Source: Opitutia bacterium
Lineage (GTDB): Bacteria > Verrucomicrobiota > Verrucomicrobiia > Opitutales > Seribacteraceae
Assembly (NCBI GenBank): GCA_002721705.1
Contig: PBLJ01000043.1
Location: 43,647-107,646, forward strand
Reading direction: 5' to 3'
DNA: 64,000 nucleotides
Under the pieces are notes generated by a model. That model saw only the letters and a program-made list of their open reading frames with translations. It was not told the origin of the DNA and searched no databases. Made by a program: the position numbers and the translations under genes. This document shows, in pieces, positions 17,722 through 26,319 of this stretch (position 1 is its first letter; each line of letters opens with the position of its first letter).

Positions 17722-19736
17722 TTCTCCGCTTTTTGAAACGGCGCTGGAAAGCGTTGGCTCTCGTGCTCGGGGGATGCTTCTTGGCCCTTGTCGGCTTTTA
17801 CCTTTGGGCTAGGTATTATTCTCCTTTCGATGAGGAGTTGCTGGAAAATTTTCCGCAAAGCGTCGTCCTCAGGGATCAACAAGGCAACGTCGTGTTCGCG
17901 ACCGTCGGTTCGGATGACCAATGGCGTCTCCCCGTCTCCTTGGATGCCATGTCCCCTTGGCTGATCCAGGCGACCATCGCCCTCGAGGATGAACGCTTCG
18001 AATCGCATGGAGGTGTCGACGGATTGGCCGTGCTGCGGGCAACCAGCAGCAACCTCCAAACTGGTCGCGTGGTCTCCGGAGCCAGTACTCTGGATATGCA
18101 GGTTTGCCGCATGTTGACGGGAGGCCCGAGGAATTTTTCCAGCAAAGCGAAAGAGGCCGTGGCGTCGCTCCGCTTAAACGAGTTGCGCAGCAAGGACGAA
18201 ATCCTCGAATTCTATCTTAACATCGCTCCTTATGGAGGCAACTTGCGTGGGGTCGAGGCGGCGTCCCGCTCTTATTTCCTTAAAAGCGCCAACCAGCTCA
18301 GCTTGGCCGAGGCATCCTTGTTGGCCGGGTTGCCCCAGTCTCCCGAGAGATTACGACCGGATCGCCACTTGACGGCCGCCTTGACGCGCCGAGACAAGGC
18401 CTTGGATCGTATGGTCGAGCTCGAGATGATATCCGAACAAATGGCGGAGGATGCGCGTACGGAACCGATGAAGATAGCAGGAAGGTATCCCGTTGAGCCG
18501 GTTGCTCCGCATTATTCCTTGAGAGCCTTGGCCCGCAGGCCGGAAGGAGGAACGGTTCTTTTGCAGGTGGATCTCCAAAAAGAAGTCGAACGAGTCCTCC
18601 AGTCACACCTTCTGCGATTGCCGCTTGGCGCGGAAATCGCAGTCTCGGTCATTGAGGTCGAGAGCGGGGCTGTGGTCGCGATGGCAGGCTCCAGTAACTT
18701 TTTGGACCCCGTCCACGGTCAAGTGAATGGAACCCTTGCCTCACGCTCCCCTGGATCCACCCTCAAGCCCTTTGTCTTTGCCGCCGCCATGGAGCAAGGC
18801 CGAATCAACCGCAATACCAACCTCAAGGACGTTCCCGCTACCTTTGCAGGGTGGTCGCCGCGGAATTTCGACCGTGGGTTTGCCGGTGAGGTCACGGTGG
18901 AGGAAGCGCTTCAGCGTTCCCTCAACCTGCCGGCGGTTTTCCTGGCTCGCGAGATGGGGCTGACCCGTTGCATTGGCTTGATGGAGGCCTGTGGCGTGGG
19001 CTTGCCTGATGACGCCGCCACCCGAGGAGGCCTGGCCTTGGTCCTGGGCGCCACTGAAACCAACCTGCTCTCTCTCACCAATGCGTATGCCACGGTAGGA
19101 CGCGGGGGTATACGCGTAAAACCGCGCTTTTTCGCCGACGAGACGAAGCAAAGCTTTCGCGTCCTGCAGGAGAGCACTTGTGCGCGATTGGACTGGATGC
19201 TTTCTTCTTTTCGGGTTTCTCCAGCCAGTCGCGCTTCTCCTGGGAATTCCTGGTACATGAGCAAGACTGGCACTAGTTCCGGCAAAAGAGACGCTTGGTC
19301 CATTGGCCACAACGGCAAATTCGCCGTGGGTGTTTGGGTCGGGCGTTTTTCAGGCATGGGAGACGAGGCCTTCGTCGGAACCACGGCGGCGGAACCTTTA
19401 CTGGCCAAGTTGTTCGACCTTTCTCCGATCCGCGTCGACCAAGCGCCTCCCGAACCCGAACCTTTGCTCGTTCGTCGCCCTCTCGCTCCCTCCTATGCCT
19501 CCAAGGCAAAGCTGGACATTTTGTTTCCCGAGGACGGAGCCGTGTATCAAGCCACTCCCGATTTCGTCCTCTTGTTCCCCAAGGCTTCGCGGCCAAATGG
19601 CCTGAAGTGGTTCCTCAACGATCGCTTGTTGAGAGATGACACCTCGTCCCATCTCAAGGTAGGGAAGGGTACCCACGTGCTGAGTTGCATGCCCCCCGAC
19701 GGCGACGGGGCATCCATTCGCTTCCAAGTTCGCTAG
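17718..19736 (+). CDS. pbpC: Penicillin-binding protein 1C
   Basis: 672-residue bifunctional peptidoglycan synthase. An N-terminal membrane segment (KALALVLGGCFLALVGFYLWA) precedes a GT51 glycosyltransferase with ALEDERFESHGGVD, which holds the catalytic Glu. The transpeptidase has the STLK active-site Ser in SPGSTLKPF and KTGTS in MSKTGTSSGKRDAW. The C-terminal ~90 residues match the BiPBP_C domain typical of PBP1C (FPEDGAVYQATPD). It is somewhat shorter than the roughly 770-residue E. coli protein. It is translationally coupled to the upstream macroglobulin gene and shares CTAG with the stop of the opposite gene at 19733. Confidence 0.93.
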   Translation: MILRFLKRRWKALALVLGGCFLALVGFYLWARYYSPFDEELLENFPQSVVLRDQQGNVVFATVGSDDQWRLPVSLDAMSPWLIQATIALEDERFESHGGVDGLAVLRATSSNLQTGRVVSGASTLDMQVCRMLTGGPRNFSSKAKEAVASLRLNELRSKDEILEFYLNIAPYGGNLRGVEAASRSYFLKSANQLSLAEASLLAGLPQSPERLRPDRHLTAALTRRDKALDRMVELEMISEQMAEDARTEPMKIAGRYPVEPVAPHYSLRALARRPEGGTVLLQVDLQKEVERVLQSHLLRLPLGAEIAVSVIEVESGAVVAMAGSSNFLDPVHGQVNGTLASRSPGSTLKPFVFAAAMEQGRINRNTNLKDVPATFAGWSPRNFDRGFAGEVTVEEALQRSLNLPAVFLAREMGLTRCIGLMEACGVGLPDDAATRGGLALVLGATETNLLSLTNAYATVGRGGIRVKPRFFADETKQSFRVLQESTCARLDWMLSSFRVSPASRASPGNSWYMSKTGTSSGKRDAWSIGHNGKFAVGVWVGRFSGMGDEAFVGTTAAEPLLAKLFDLSPIRVDQAPPEPEPLLVRRPLAPSYASKAKLDILFPEDGAVYQATPDFVLLFPKASRPNGLKWFLNDRLLRDDTSSHLKVGKGTHVLSCMPPDGDGASIRFQVR

Positions 19737-21079
19737 GGCTGGGGAAAGCCTTTTACTTCTCCGCCGGCAACGGGAAGGTGGGGCGCGTTGGCCACGCGCC
19801 ATGCTTCCGCTGCAGTTACGTTCAGTCGGCTCCAGTTTCTCAGGACCTGACGAACGGATGCATCTCGACGATTGTTGTCCATGATGGCGTTTGCCCAGTC
19901 GGCGGCGGTTTGAGGTTCGCGGGAGGTCACGCGGTTGACGAAGGTCTGCAGGACGGGATCCGTTTCCTCGGTTCGTGGGTAGTCGTTGAGCCATTTCGCC
20001 GTGGCGGCGGGATCCTTGAACGCCCAGTAATTGACGACTTGCGTCATGCCGTGCACGCGAGTGGCACTGTCCTCCAGACTCCCCGCCCACTTCGCGGCGT
20101 CGGGTGGGCTCTTGCGGCTCCATTGGGCCACCAAGGCGCTGACTACCCGGTTGCACCCTTCACCCGGTTCGAGGCTTTTCACCCACTTCGAGCAACTCTC
20201 GGGGTCGCGTTTGGCTACGGCCGCGCCTACTTGCCCAAGCAGGCCATTCCGAAAATTGGGATCATCGTTGGGCAATGAACTGGCCCAAGTCATGGCCTCC
20301 TCGATGCCTTTCTCAAGGTAGCGCTGGGCGAGCAGGTTGGAGGCTTGCCAGCGGGCATTGCGATCCTCGAGCGAGAGCAGGAGTTCGTTGGCCCGGTCGA
20401 GGTCGTGGGAGGCAATGCCACTGATTACTCCTGGGAGATAACCTTGGCGATTGGCTTCCGTTTCCTCCAAATTCTCATTGATCCATGCCAAGGCTGCATC
20501 CGGAGAATTCTTCCCCCATGCCGTCATTGCTTCCGTGATCGCCAAGCGACTTTCGGAATTTTCCAAGGCTTGGGCATAGGACAACGCTGCTTTCGGGTCA
20601 AACTCGGCCCACGCCTGCATGAGCAAGCGCATCTCCATGTTGCGTTCGTACCCGGACGGAAGGGTTTCGAATGCCGCAACCACTTGTTCGACGTTGTTTT
20701 CGTCGAGGGTTCTCACCGCGTCTAAAAAGGCCCCCCATCGATTGATCAGGTCGGGGCTAGTCATCGCTTGCACGAGGTCGGCCGGTGGGTCGATCTTCGG
20801 CCTGAAGCTACTGGGATCCCCCTTGTCCCTCGGGGTGCGCCGCGAAGAGGTTTCTCCTTTTGTCGAATCCGTTCTCGAATAGTTTTCCCCATCACCTTTC
20901 GAAGGTTTTTTCTCATTGTCTCCGCCAGGGACTTCCTTGGTGTCTCCTTTTCCGGCAGTCGAGGCGTAATGACCTTCCCCTTCCGAAAAGCCGCTTTCCT
21001 TTCCCATGTAAAAACCCAAGAACATACCTAGGGAGGCTCCTCCAAGGATAAAGGCGAGAATAACGATCTTTTGGTTCAT
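19733..21079 (-). CDS. Membrane-anchored helical-repeat protein, unknown
   Basis: About 448 residues; the start is taken at MNQKIVILAFILGGASLGMFLGFYMG, a single N-terminal membrane anchor. The track start at 21142 adds 21 unlikely residues. Residues 30-95 form a low-complexity Gly/Lys/Ser/Asp linker. The rest is a series of ~35-residue helical repeats with conserved Trp and a DP.AA..WA pattern (FDPKAALSYAQALE, NSPDAALAWINEN, SPPDAAKWAGSLED, KDPAATAKWLNDY, REPQTAADWANAI). Such HEAT/TPR-like repeat proteins are common in Verrucomicrobia and usually unnamed. It ends head-on with pbpC. A protein-binding role on the periplasmic side is inferred from repeat type and topology. Confidence 0.75.
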   Translation of the reverse strand: MNQKIVILAFILGGASLGMFLGFYMGKESGFSEGEGHYASTAGKGDTKEVPGGDNEKKPSKGDGENYSRTDSTKGETSSRRTPRDKGDPSSFRPKIDPPADLVQAMTSPDLINRWGAFLDAVRTLDENNVEQVVAAFETLPSGYERNMEMRLLMQAWAEFDPKAALSYAQALENSESRLAITEAMTAWGKNSPDAALAWINENLEETEANRQGYLPGVISGIASHDLDRANELLLSLEDRNARWQASNLLAQRYLEKGIEEAMTWASSLPNDDPNFRNGLLGQVGAAVAKRDPESCSKWVKSLEPGEGCNRVVSALVAQWSRKSPPDAAKWAGSLEDSATRVHGMTQVVNYWAFKDPAATAKWLNDYPRTEETDPVLQTFVNRVTSREPQTAADWANAIMDNNRRDASVRQVLRNWSRLNVTAAEAWRVANAPHLPVAGGEVKGFPQP

Positions 21080-21192
21080 TTGAGGTAAACGATGAAAGGC
21101 GATGATACCTATTTCCCAAAATTTTCCAAGGATGATGCGCAATTTGCATTAGCACGGTAGAAGGGGTAGCTGCGGGCTTCTGGAAAACCCAA

Positions 21193-21226
21193 CAAAAAGG
21201 GCCGCCGCGATTTCCGCGGCGACCCT
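21193..21226 (-). terminator. Rho-independent terminator of the VWA operon
   Basis: On the minus strand a stem of 11 positions with one mismatch (GGTCGCCGCG / CGCGGCGGCC around an AAAT-type loop) is followed by TTTTTGTT. It lies 40 nt past the stop of the VWA gene at 21266 and would end the VIT-VWA/VWA transcript before the next minus-strand gene at 21079. Confidence 0.85.
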
Positions 21227-21265
21227 CTGTCATTCATCCCTGCCGTGATGAAAAGCTTTGGTAAT

Positions 21266-22414
21266 TTATCTGCGACGCTTGGAAATGATCTCGGAGACTT
21301 TTTCATCGAAGCCGTCGCTTTTGCCTTCTTTTGCCAAGCGCTCCTTTTCCTTGGCTACGAAATCACGTCTTTCGACGAGTAGCGCGTCGAGTTCCTTTTG
21401 TAACTTGGCCCGCTTGGCGACTTGTTCCTTGAGGTAGGCTTCGCGCTTCTCAGGAGTCATTTCCTTGAGTTTTTTGGACAGCTTGTCCTCTTCCAAGTCG
21501 TCGTATTCGTAGCGTCCGTCGGCGAGTCCCTTGACGAGGTCGCCGTCGCCGTCGATGACGGAAAGGTTGACAGGAGCGCCACCTGCAGTGGGTGCGGAGG
21601 CGGCTGACTTTAAGGACAGTACGGAGAGGCGGTCGGCGGCCACTTCCTCTTTGGCTGACTCGGCCAATTCCACTTTGCTTGCCACGCGACCACGGAGGGC
21701 TGTGGATCCGTAGGCCACCACGGTGCCACCGAGCTCGCGGTTGAGTTCGGCTATCTTGGCGTCGACCGGTGTGCTGATGGCTGCGACGCCGCCGCTTTGG
21801 GCGATCGCCACGTAATCTCCCTCGGCCAATTTGGCGATTTCCTTCCAAATCGGCGTGGTTGAGCCCATGTTGCCGCATTGCACGGTGTTTATGATAATAT
21901 CGTTTTTGGCCGCCTTTGCGCAAACGGCAGGATACTTGACGTCATCCTGGTAGTCCATGTGCGGGGGGGCGTCGCCTACCAGGAAGATCATCTTGAGTAC
22001 CTTGCGGTCCTTGTCCCACTTCATCTTTGTGACAGCCTCGTGGATGGCCTGGTTGACGGATTCCGGTGTATCGCCTCCACCTTGTGCCTGAAACTTCATC
22101 AGCTTGGCGTAGATGTCGTCGATGTCCTCGCTTAGGTCGTAGGTCTTGGTGACGTAGGCGTCCTTGCGGTCGCGGTAGCCGATCAGCCCGATTTTCAAGT
22201 CCGGAGTGGGCTTGCTAGCCAGTATCTCGTTGGCGATGGACCAAATCTTTTGCTTGGCTCCCTCGATCAGTCCGCCCATCGATCCCGTGGTGTCGAGCAC
22301 GAAGCAGACCTCGATCTTTTCCTTTTCCTTCTTGGCTGTCTTCTTGTCCTTTTTGTCTGCCTGCAGGGGCAGTACGGCGAGGGCGATAGCGAATGGTAGA
22401 ATGAATTTTTTCAT
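21266..22414 (-). CDS. Exported von Willebrand factor A domain protein
   Basis: 382 residues. Start at MKKFILPFAIALAVLPLQA, a signal peptide; the track ORF adds 15 residues. The VWA domain spans about 30-220. The metal-site motif is VLDTTGSMGGLIEGAK (D-x-T-G-S form), with GGGDTPE as the second metal loop and LVGDAPPH as the third. The C-terminal ~130 residues are a charged helical region (EMTPEKREAYLKEQVAKR), probably coiled coil. It lies 19 nt downstream of the VIT-VWA gene and shares its transcript. The protein would act outside the inner membrane, likely in a metal-dependent protein interaction; partner unknown. Confidence 0.85.
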   Translation of the reverse strand: MKKFILPFAIALAVLPLQADKKDKKTAKKEKEKIEVCFVLDTTGSMGGLIEGAKQKIWSIANEILASKPTPDLKIGLIGYRDRKDAYVTKTYDLSEDIDDIYAKLMKFQAQGGGDTPESVNQAIHEAVTKMKWDKDRKVLKMIFLVGDAPPHMDYQDDVKYPAVCAKAAKNDIIINTVQCGNMGSTTPIWKEIAKLAEGDYVAIAQSGGVAAISTPVDAKIAELNRELGGTVVAYGSTALRGRVASKVELAESAKEEVAADRLSVLSLKSAASAPTAGGAPVNLSVIDGDGDLVKGLADGRYEYDDLEEDKLSKKLKEMTPEKREAYLKEQVAKRAKLQKELDALLVERRDFVAKEKERLAKEGKSDGFDEKVSEIISKRRR

Positions 22415-22433
22415 GATAACTATTCTTTTTGCG

Positions 22434-24818
22434 TTAGCGTACTCGATAAATTTTCCCATTTTCCAAGCAGTCGACCTTGTTGCCCACGCTGAGCCAGCGG
22501 CAGAGCTTGGGATTGGCAGCGAGGAAATCGAAGTATTCCTTGGATCCGAATTCGAGCTCCTTGATTTCCTTGTCTTTGTCGTCGCGCGCCTCGTCGTCGA
22601 TCCAAAGGTCGCCGTTGCGATGGAAAGTCTTTCCGCCTATGATGATGCTTTGGATCGTTCCGTTGGCTAGTCCAGGTCCCTTCGAATAGGAGGAATTGAC
22701 TGCCTTGCCGAGGTCGGCCAAACCCTTGGCGTTCTTCAGGTCCGAGCCGGAGGAAGCTACGCGCACGGCGCTTTCTCCGGATTTTTCTTCACTGAACTTA
22801 CGGGCCTCTTCCTTTTCAGCGACGATGAGCGAATCGAAGGCTTCGCTCGCCGCCGAGTCGGCGGGAGCCTCGGCGTCGAAACGGGCTCCGCTCTCGTCCC
22901 GCAAGCCGCCGAAGTGTGACCTGCGATTGAGGGCGACCCCATCGCGGGCCTCATCTTCGAGGATCAAGTAGCTGGTGTAGGGAGTCACTATATTATACTT
23001 TCGCGCGAGGCGGGCGACTTCCTCCTTCAGTTCCTTCTTTTCGCCGCGTAAACGAATTTCCTCGAGGAGGTAGCCGACGCGGCGGGTGGCCCAGAGGCGC
23101 GGAATGAAGTCGTTGTCGCCGTTTGTCTTGGGGAAGTTCGCCTTGTAGCTGAATGTGCGGTCCTTGCCCATCATGGAGCCGGTCAAGGTGATGTTGGCTT
23201 CCTTCTTGCCTGACTCGTAGCGTCCGGTGACGACCACTTGGTCTCCCTTGAAGAGGTCGGGCAATTCCTTGGGATAGAGCTTGTGGACGCGCTCGGGCCC
23301 CTTGATCTTGATTTCCAGACCGGTCAGCACGGGTTCTGAAATCTTGGAATAGAAACGGGACACCTTGGTCTCGATGTTTTCCTCGGGCAGGACGTATTGG
23401 CTGACGGCATTGGTCTTGTCGGTGATCTTGTCGAGAAGGTGGGCGTTGACGTTGGTTCCTATGCCGAAGCAGAAGACCCGGATCTTGGCCTTGGCCTCCT
23501 CCAGTTCCTTTTGCAGGCCGTTGATTATAACGTCTTCCTTGATCGCCCCGATGGTGGGCTGGCCGTCGGTCAGGAAAATGATTTGGGCGGGACGGTCCTT
23601 GCTGGCTTTCTCAGCCAATATCTCACTTGCCGTCCCAAGGGCTTCCTCGATCGCGGTGCCACCTATGGCGCGGACGGAACCGAGAAACTTGGTGGCCCGC
23701 TTCTTCGCCTTGGCATCTGCCTTGGTCAAGTTGCCGAACACCGGTTCGGCCTCGGTCGAGAAGCGTACGATTTCGAAACGGTCGCCCGGATTCAGGCTGT
23801 CGACGCAGAACTCCATTGCCTTCTTGGCCTGCTCGATCTTGTTGCCCCGCATGGAGCCGGATGAATCGAACACGAAGACAACGTCCTTGGGCATGGGCGC
23901 GCGATCGGCTCCCCAGGCTCCCGGGCTCACCAGCAGCGTGAAGTAGCCGCTTTCGTCCTCGTCCTCCTTGTGGGTGATGGCTGCCACGTCGACGTCGCCG
24001 CCATCTTTGCCGCGAAGCGAGTAGTAGAGCTGGAGGTCGGAGTCGGGCTTGAGGTTTTCCTCTTCCAGTCCGACCACCACGCGCTGCTTGCCGTGTCGCT
24101 TGATCTCGACTTCGTGCGAGGGGGAGTAGACGGACTTGATTTCACCGGCCTCGGACTCGATTTCCATTTTCACGGAAAGGTCTTTTATCGGGCGGGTGGA
24201 ATACTTGGCGAGGTTTAGGTGGTAGAGGTAGCGCACCATGTTGCCGTCTTTCGGCAGAATCTCGGTGTACTTGATCTTCACTTCCTTTTCCTTGCGCGGC
24301 TCGATCGGGAAAATCCGCACCTTGAAAAGGCCCTGTTGAGCGTACTCGAAGAGGGCCGGGTCCTTGGCCCGGCGTACGATGTCCTCGTAGATCTTGCGGG
24401 CCTTCTTGGCGTCGAGCAGTTCCGCTTCCTGCATCTTGCCGTTCACCTCCATGGAGAACTTGTCGATTTGAGCTCCGCGGGGAATGGGGAAAATAAAAGT
24501 GCCTTCCAAGCGCTGGTGCGAGGGGTTGAAAAACACTTGGCGGATATTCGTGGTGGCCACTTGCTCCTTGACCTCGACCTTAACGTTTTGGCTTCGCAAT
24601 TCGAGCGGCATGAGGCGCTGAACGGGGCGAGGTCGTGGCCAGGGGCGCGGCGGCATCGGAGGATGCGGCGGGTGGATGATTATCGGCGGGTGCGGGTGCC
24701 GCGGTGGCCAGACGACGTCGGACGGCACCTTGTCCACGATGATGAGACCGCCGGCCTGCATGATCAGCGGGCAGAGCGCGAACACGGTGAGAGCGAGAAT
24801 GACTGGTAGACGTTTCAT
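22434..24818 (-). CDS. Exported VIT + VWA domain protein (inter-alpha-trypsin-inhibitor-like)
   Basis: 794 residues from ATG 24818 (MKRLPVILALTVFALCPLIMQAGG, signal peptide), with GGAA 6 nt upstream; ATG 24827 is the alternative. After the signal comes a striking Pro/His/Arg-rich segment (HPPIIIHPPHPPMPPRPWPR). A VIT domain follows at about 75-205 (VATTNIRQVFFNPSHQRLEG, FIFPIPRGAQID). The VWA domain begins near 310, with an intact DSSGSMRG metal site. The C-terminal region (about 600-794) has charged helical stretches and a small WIDDEARD segment. The family resembles heavy chains of inter-alpha-trypsin inhibitor and is common but uncharacterised in Gram-negative bacteria. It is first in a two-gene operon with the VWA protein. 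Confidence 0.88.
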   Translation of the reverse strand: MKRLPVILALTVFALCPLIMQAGGLIIVDKVPSDVVWPPRHPHPPIIIHPPHPPMPPRPWPRPRPVQRLMPLELRSQNVKVEVKEQVATTNIRQVFFNPSHQRLEGTFIFPIPRGAQIDKFSMEVNGKMQEAELLDAKKARKIYEDIVRRAKDPALFEYAQQGLFKVRIFPIEPRKEKEVKIKYTEILPKDGNMVRYLYHLNLAKYSTRPIKDLSVKMEIESEAGEIKSVYSPSHEVEIKRHGKQRVVVGLEEENLKPDSDLQLYYSLRGKDGGDVDVAAITHKEDEDESGYFTLLVSPGAWGADRAPMPKDVVFVFDSSGSMRGNKIEQAKKAMEFCVDSLNPGDRFEIVRFSTEAEPVFGNLTKADAKAKKRATKFLGSVRAIGGTAIEEALGTASEILAEKASKDRPAQIIFLTDGQPTIGAIKEDVIINGLQKELEEAKAKIRVFCFGIGTNVNAHLLDKITDKTNAVSQYVLPEENIETKVSRFYSKISEPVLTGLEIKIKGPERVHKLYPKELPDLFKGDQVVVTGRYESGKKEANITLTGSMMGKDRTFSYKANFPKTNGDNDFIPRLWATRRVGYLLEEIRLRGEKKELKEEVARLARKYNIVTPYTSYLILEDEARDGVALNRRSHFGGLRDESGARFDAEAPADSAASEAFDSLIVAEKEEARKFSEEKSGESAVRVASSGSDLKNAKGLADLGKAVNSSYSKGPGLANGTIQSIIIGGKTFHRNGDLWIDDEARDDKDKEIKELEFGSKEYFDFLAANPKLCRWLSVGNKVDCLENGKIYRVR

Positions 24819-24906
24819 AAGTTCCATTTATTGAATTGCTATATAGTAAGCGACACTCGAATCCTTGGTTTTCTTAGAAAATAAGTAATTTCCCCTCGTT
24901 TCCCAA

Positions 24907-24962
24907 GGCCAATGTCTCGGCTTGGCCAAGAGTTAGGCGCAAAAGGCTTGCTCCCGAAGCCT
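24907..24962. repeat. Two short inverted repeats in the 24819-25012 gap
   Basis: Two perfect 6-bp stems lie in tandem: GGCCAA-(9 nt)-TTGGCC at 24907-24927 and AGGCTT-(7 nt)-AAGCCT at 24944-24962. The gap lies between divergent genes (VIT-VWA and an unknown plus-strand gene), so it must hold both promoters. A TATATAG stretch near 24840 is a possible minus-strand -10 element but has no good -35. The stems have no U-tract. Confidence 0.35.
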
Positions 24963-25012
24963 GCCTTTCATGCCATGCAAGCCTCTTTGTTAACCATTAC
25001 CAGGTTCAACGC

Positions 25013-25486
25013 ATGAAAATTGATCTCAAAGAAGAAGAATACCGTTCACTGGTCGACCTCTTGTCCCTCGCTGGTTGCATGCTGGAAGGATACGGGCGAG
25101 GCAACGATTCTAAAAAGTCGGCTTGCTTCGAGTTGGAGCAAAAACTTATGTCCTTGGCCGAGGACGCGGGTTGTCAGGATTTGATCGAGCGAGACGTCGA
25201 GACGGGGACCTATCTCAGGAAATGGTCGAGGCATCGCAAGGAAAACGCAGTCGAGTGGCTTTACCAATACAACGACGACGTGTTTTGGGAAGAACTCATC
25301 GTTCGCATGGCGGAACGCGACTTGCAGTCGCTGCGGGCGGTGGAGGAAGGAGCCGGCGATTCCCCTCGCCAGAAGGAAAAGCCTAGTCGATTGGTGGAAT
25401 TGGAGAAACATTACGAGAAGGAGTTCGTGGCGAACGGCTTGGACAACCTCGTCCTTCGTAACCAAGCGGCCGAAGGCATTAATTAA
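25013..25486 (+). CDS. Unknown soluble protein ahead of ABC ATPase
   Basis: 157 residues, no family recognised. It has no signal or membrane segment, is highly charged (many Glu/Lys) and probably all-helical. It begins MKIDLKEEEYRSLVDLLSLAG, reads in the middle as YLRKWSRHRKENAVEWLYQYNDD, and ends with a charged helix. Its stop is 23 nt before the ABC ATPase start, so co-transcription is likely. It may be a lineage-specific conserved protein. Confidence 0.7.
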   Translation: MKIDLKEEEYRSLVDLLSLAGCMLEGYGRGNDSKKSACFELEQKLMSLAEDAGCQDLIERDVETGTYLRKWSRHRKENAVEWLYQYNDDVFWEELIVRMAERDLQSLRAVEEGAGDSPRQKEKPSRLVELEKHYEKEFVANGLDNLVLRNQAAEGIN

Positions 25487-25509
25487 CCTCAAGGCTTCGC
25501 TCGTTTTCC

Positions 25510-26301
25510 ATGTCAGCTTCAAAAAGACCTGCATTAATCGGGGTCGAGGGACTTACGATTGAACGCGACGGCTTAATCCTGCAAGGCATCGACTGGTCGG
25601 TCGGTGAAGGGGAACACTGGGTGATACTTGGGCCCAATGGTTCCGGGAAAAGCACTTTACTCAATGCTCTCATGGTGTTCATTGCACCAAGCGAGGGACG
25701 ACTTTTCGCTTTTGGCAAGGAATTCGGCAAAGACGACTGGAATGAGGTAAAGGCGGCGATCGGCTACGTCGGGAGCGAGGTGAGCCGGATGATAGAGCCT
25801 GGCGAGTCCGCTCTAGACGTCGTGGCCAGCGGGGCCCGGGCAATGATCAACTTTTGGGGCGAGCCCGACCCCAAGGAGCAGAGAGCCGCTCGAAAAATCC
25901 TCAAAAAGATGGGGAGCGCATCCCTGGAAAGCCGTCCTTGGCGCCAGTTGTCGCAGGGCGAGCGTCAAAAAATCCTTTTTGGACGCGCCCTCATGGCCAA
26001 GCCCAAGGTTCTTTTCCTCGATGAGCCATGCGCCGGACTCGACCCCATCGCCAGACTCGACTATCTTCGATTCATGGAAAGCAACGCCGCCAATCCCAAG
26101 GCCCCCGCCCTCATCTTGATTACCCATCACGTAGAGGAAATCACACCGTCGTTTACCCATGCCTTGCTGCTCAGAGAAGGCCGCGTGACGGCTTCAGGTC
26201 CGATCCGGGAGGCATTGACCTCGGACGAGCTGAGCGACGCTTTCGGGCATCCCGTGCGCCTGCGCAGGCGCGGTGAGAGCTATTTACTGGAGGAAGGGTA
26301 G
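25510..26301 (+). CDS. ABC transporter ATP-binding protein
   Basis: 263-residue single-domain ABC ATPase. Walker A is GPNGSGKST, the signature is RQLSQGERQK, Walker B is VLFLDEPCAGLD, and the switch His is in ITHHVEE. N- and C-terminal features recall the ModF/YlmA group of soluble ATPases rather than a typical importer subunit. No permease or binding protein is adjacent, so it may pair with a distant membrane subunit or act alone. A compact terminator starts in its own stop codon. Confidence 0.9.
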   Translation: MSASKRPALIGVEGLTIERDGLILQGIDWSVGEGEHWVILGPNGSGKSTLLNALMVFIAPSEGRLFAFGKEFGKDDWNEVKAAIGYVGSEVSRMIEPGESALDVVASGARAMINFWGEPDPKEQRAARKILKKMGSASLESRPWRQLSQGERQKILFGRALMAKPKVLFLDEPCAGLDPIARLDYLRFMESNAANPKAPALILITHHVEEITPSFTHALLLREGRVTASGPIREALTSDELSDAFGHPVRLRRRGESYLLEEG

Positions 26302-26319
26302 CCTTCGGGGCTATTTTTT
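26299..26319 (+). terminator. Terminator hairpin built from two opposed stop codons
   Basis: TAGCC-TTCGG-GGCTA followed by TTTTTT. The 5' arm begins with the TAG stop of the ABC gene and the 3' arm ends with CTA, the stop codon of the sulfatase gene on the other strand. A UUCG-type loop and U6 tract make it a good intrinsic terminator for the plus strand. Confidence 0.8.
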
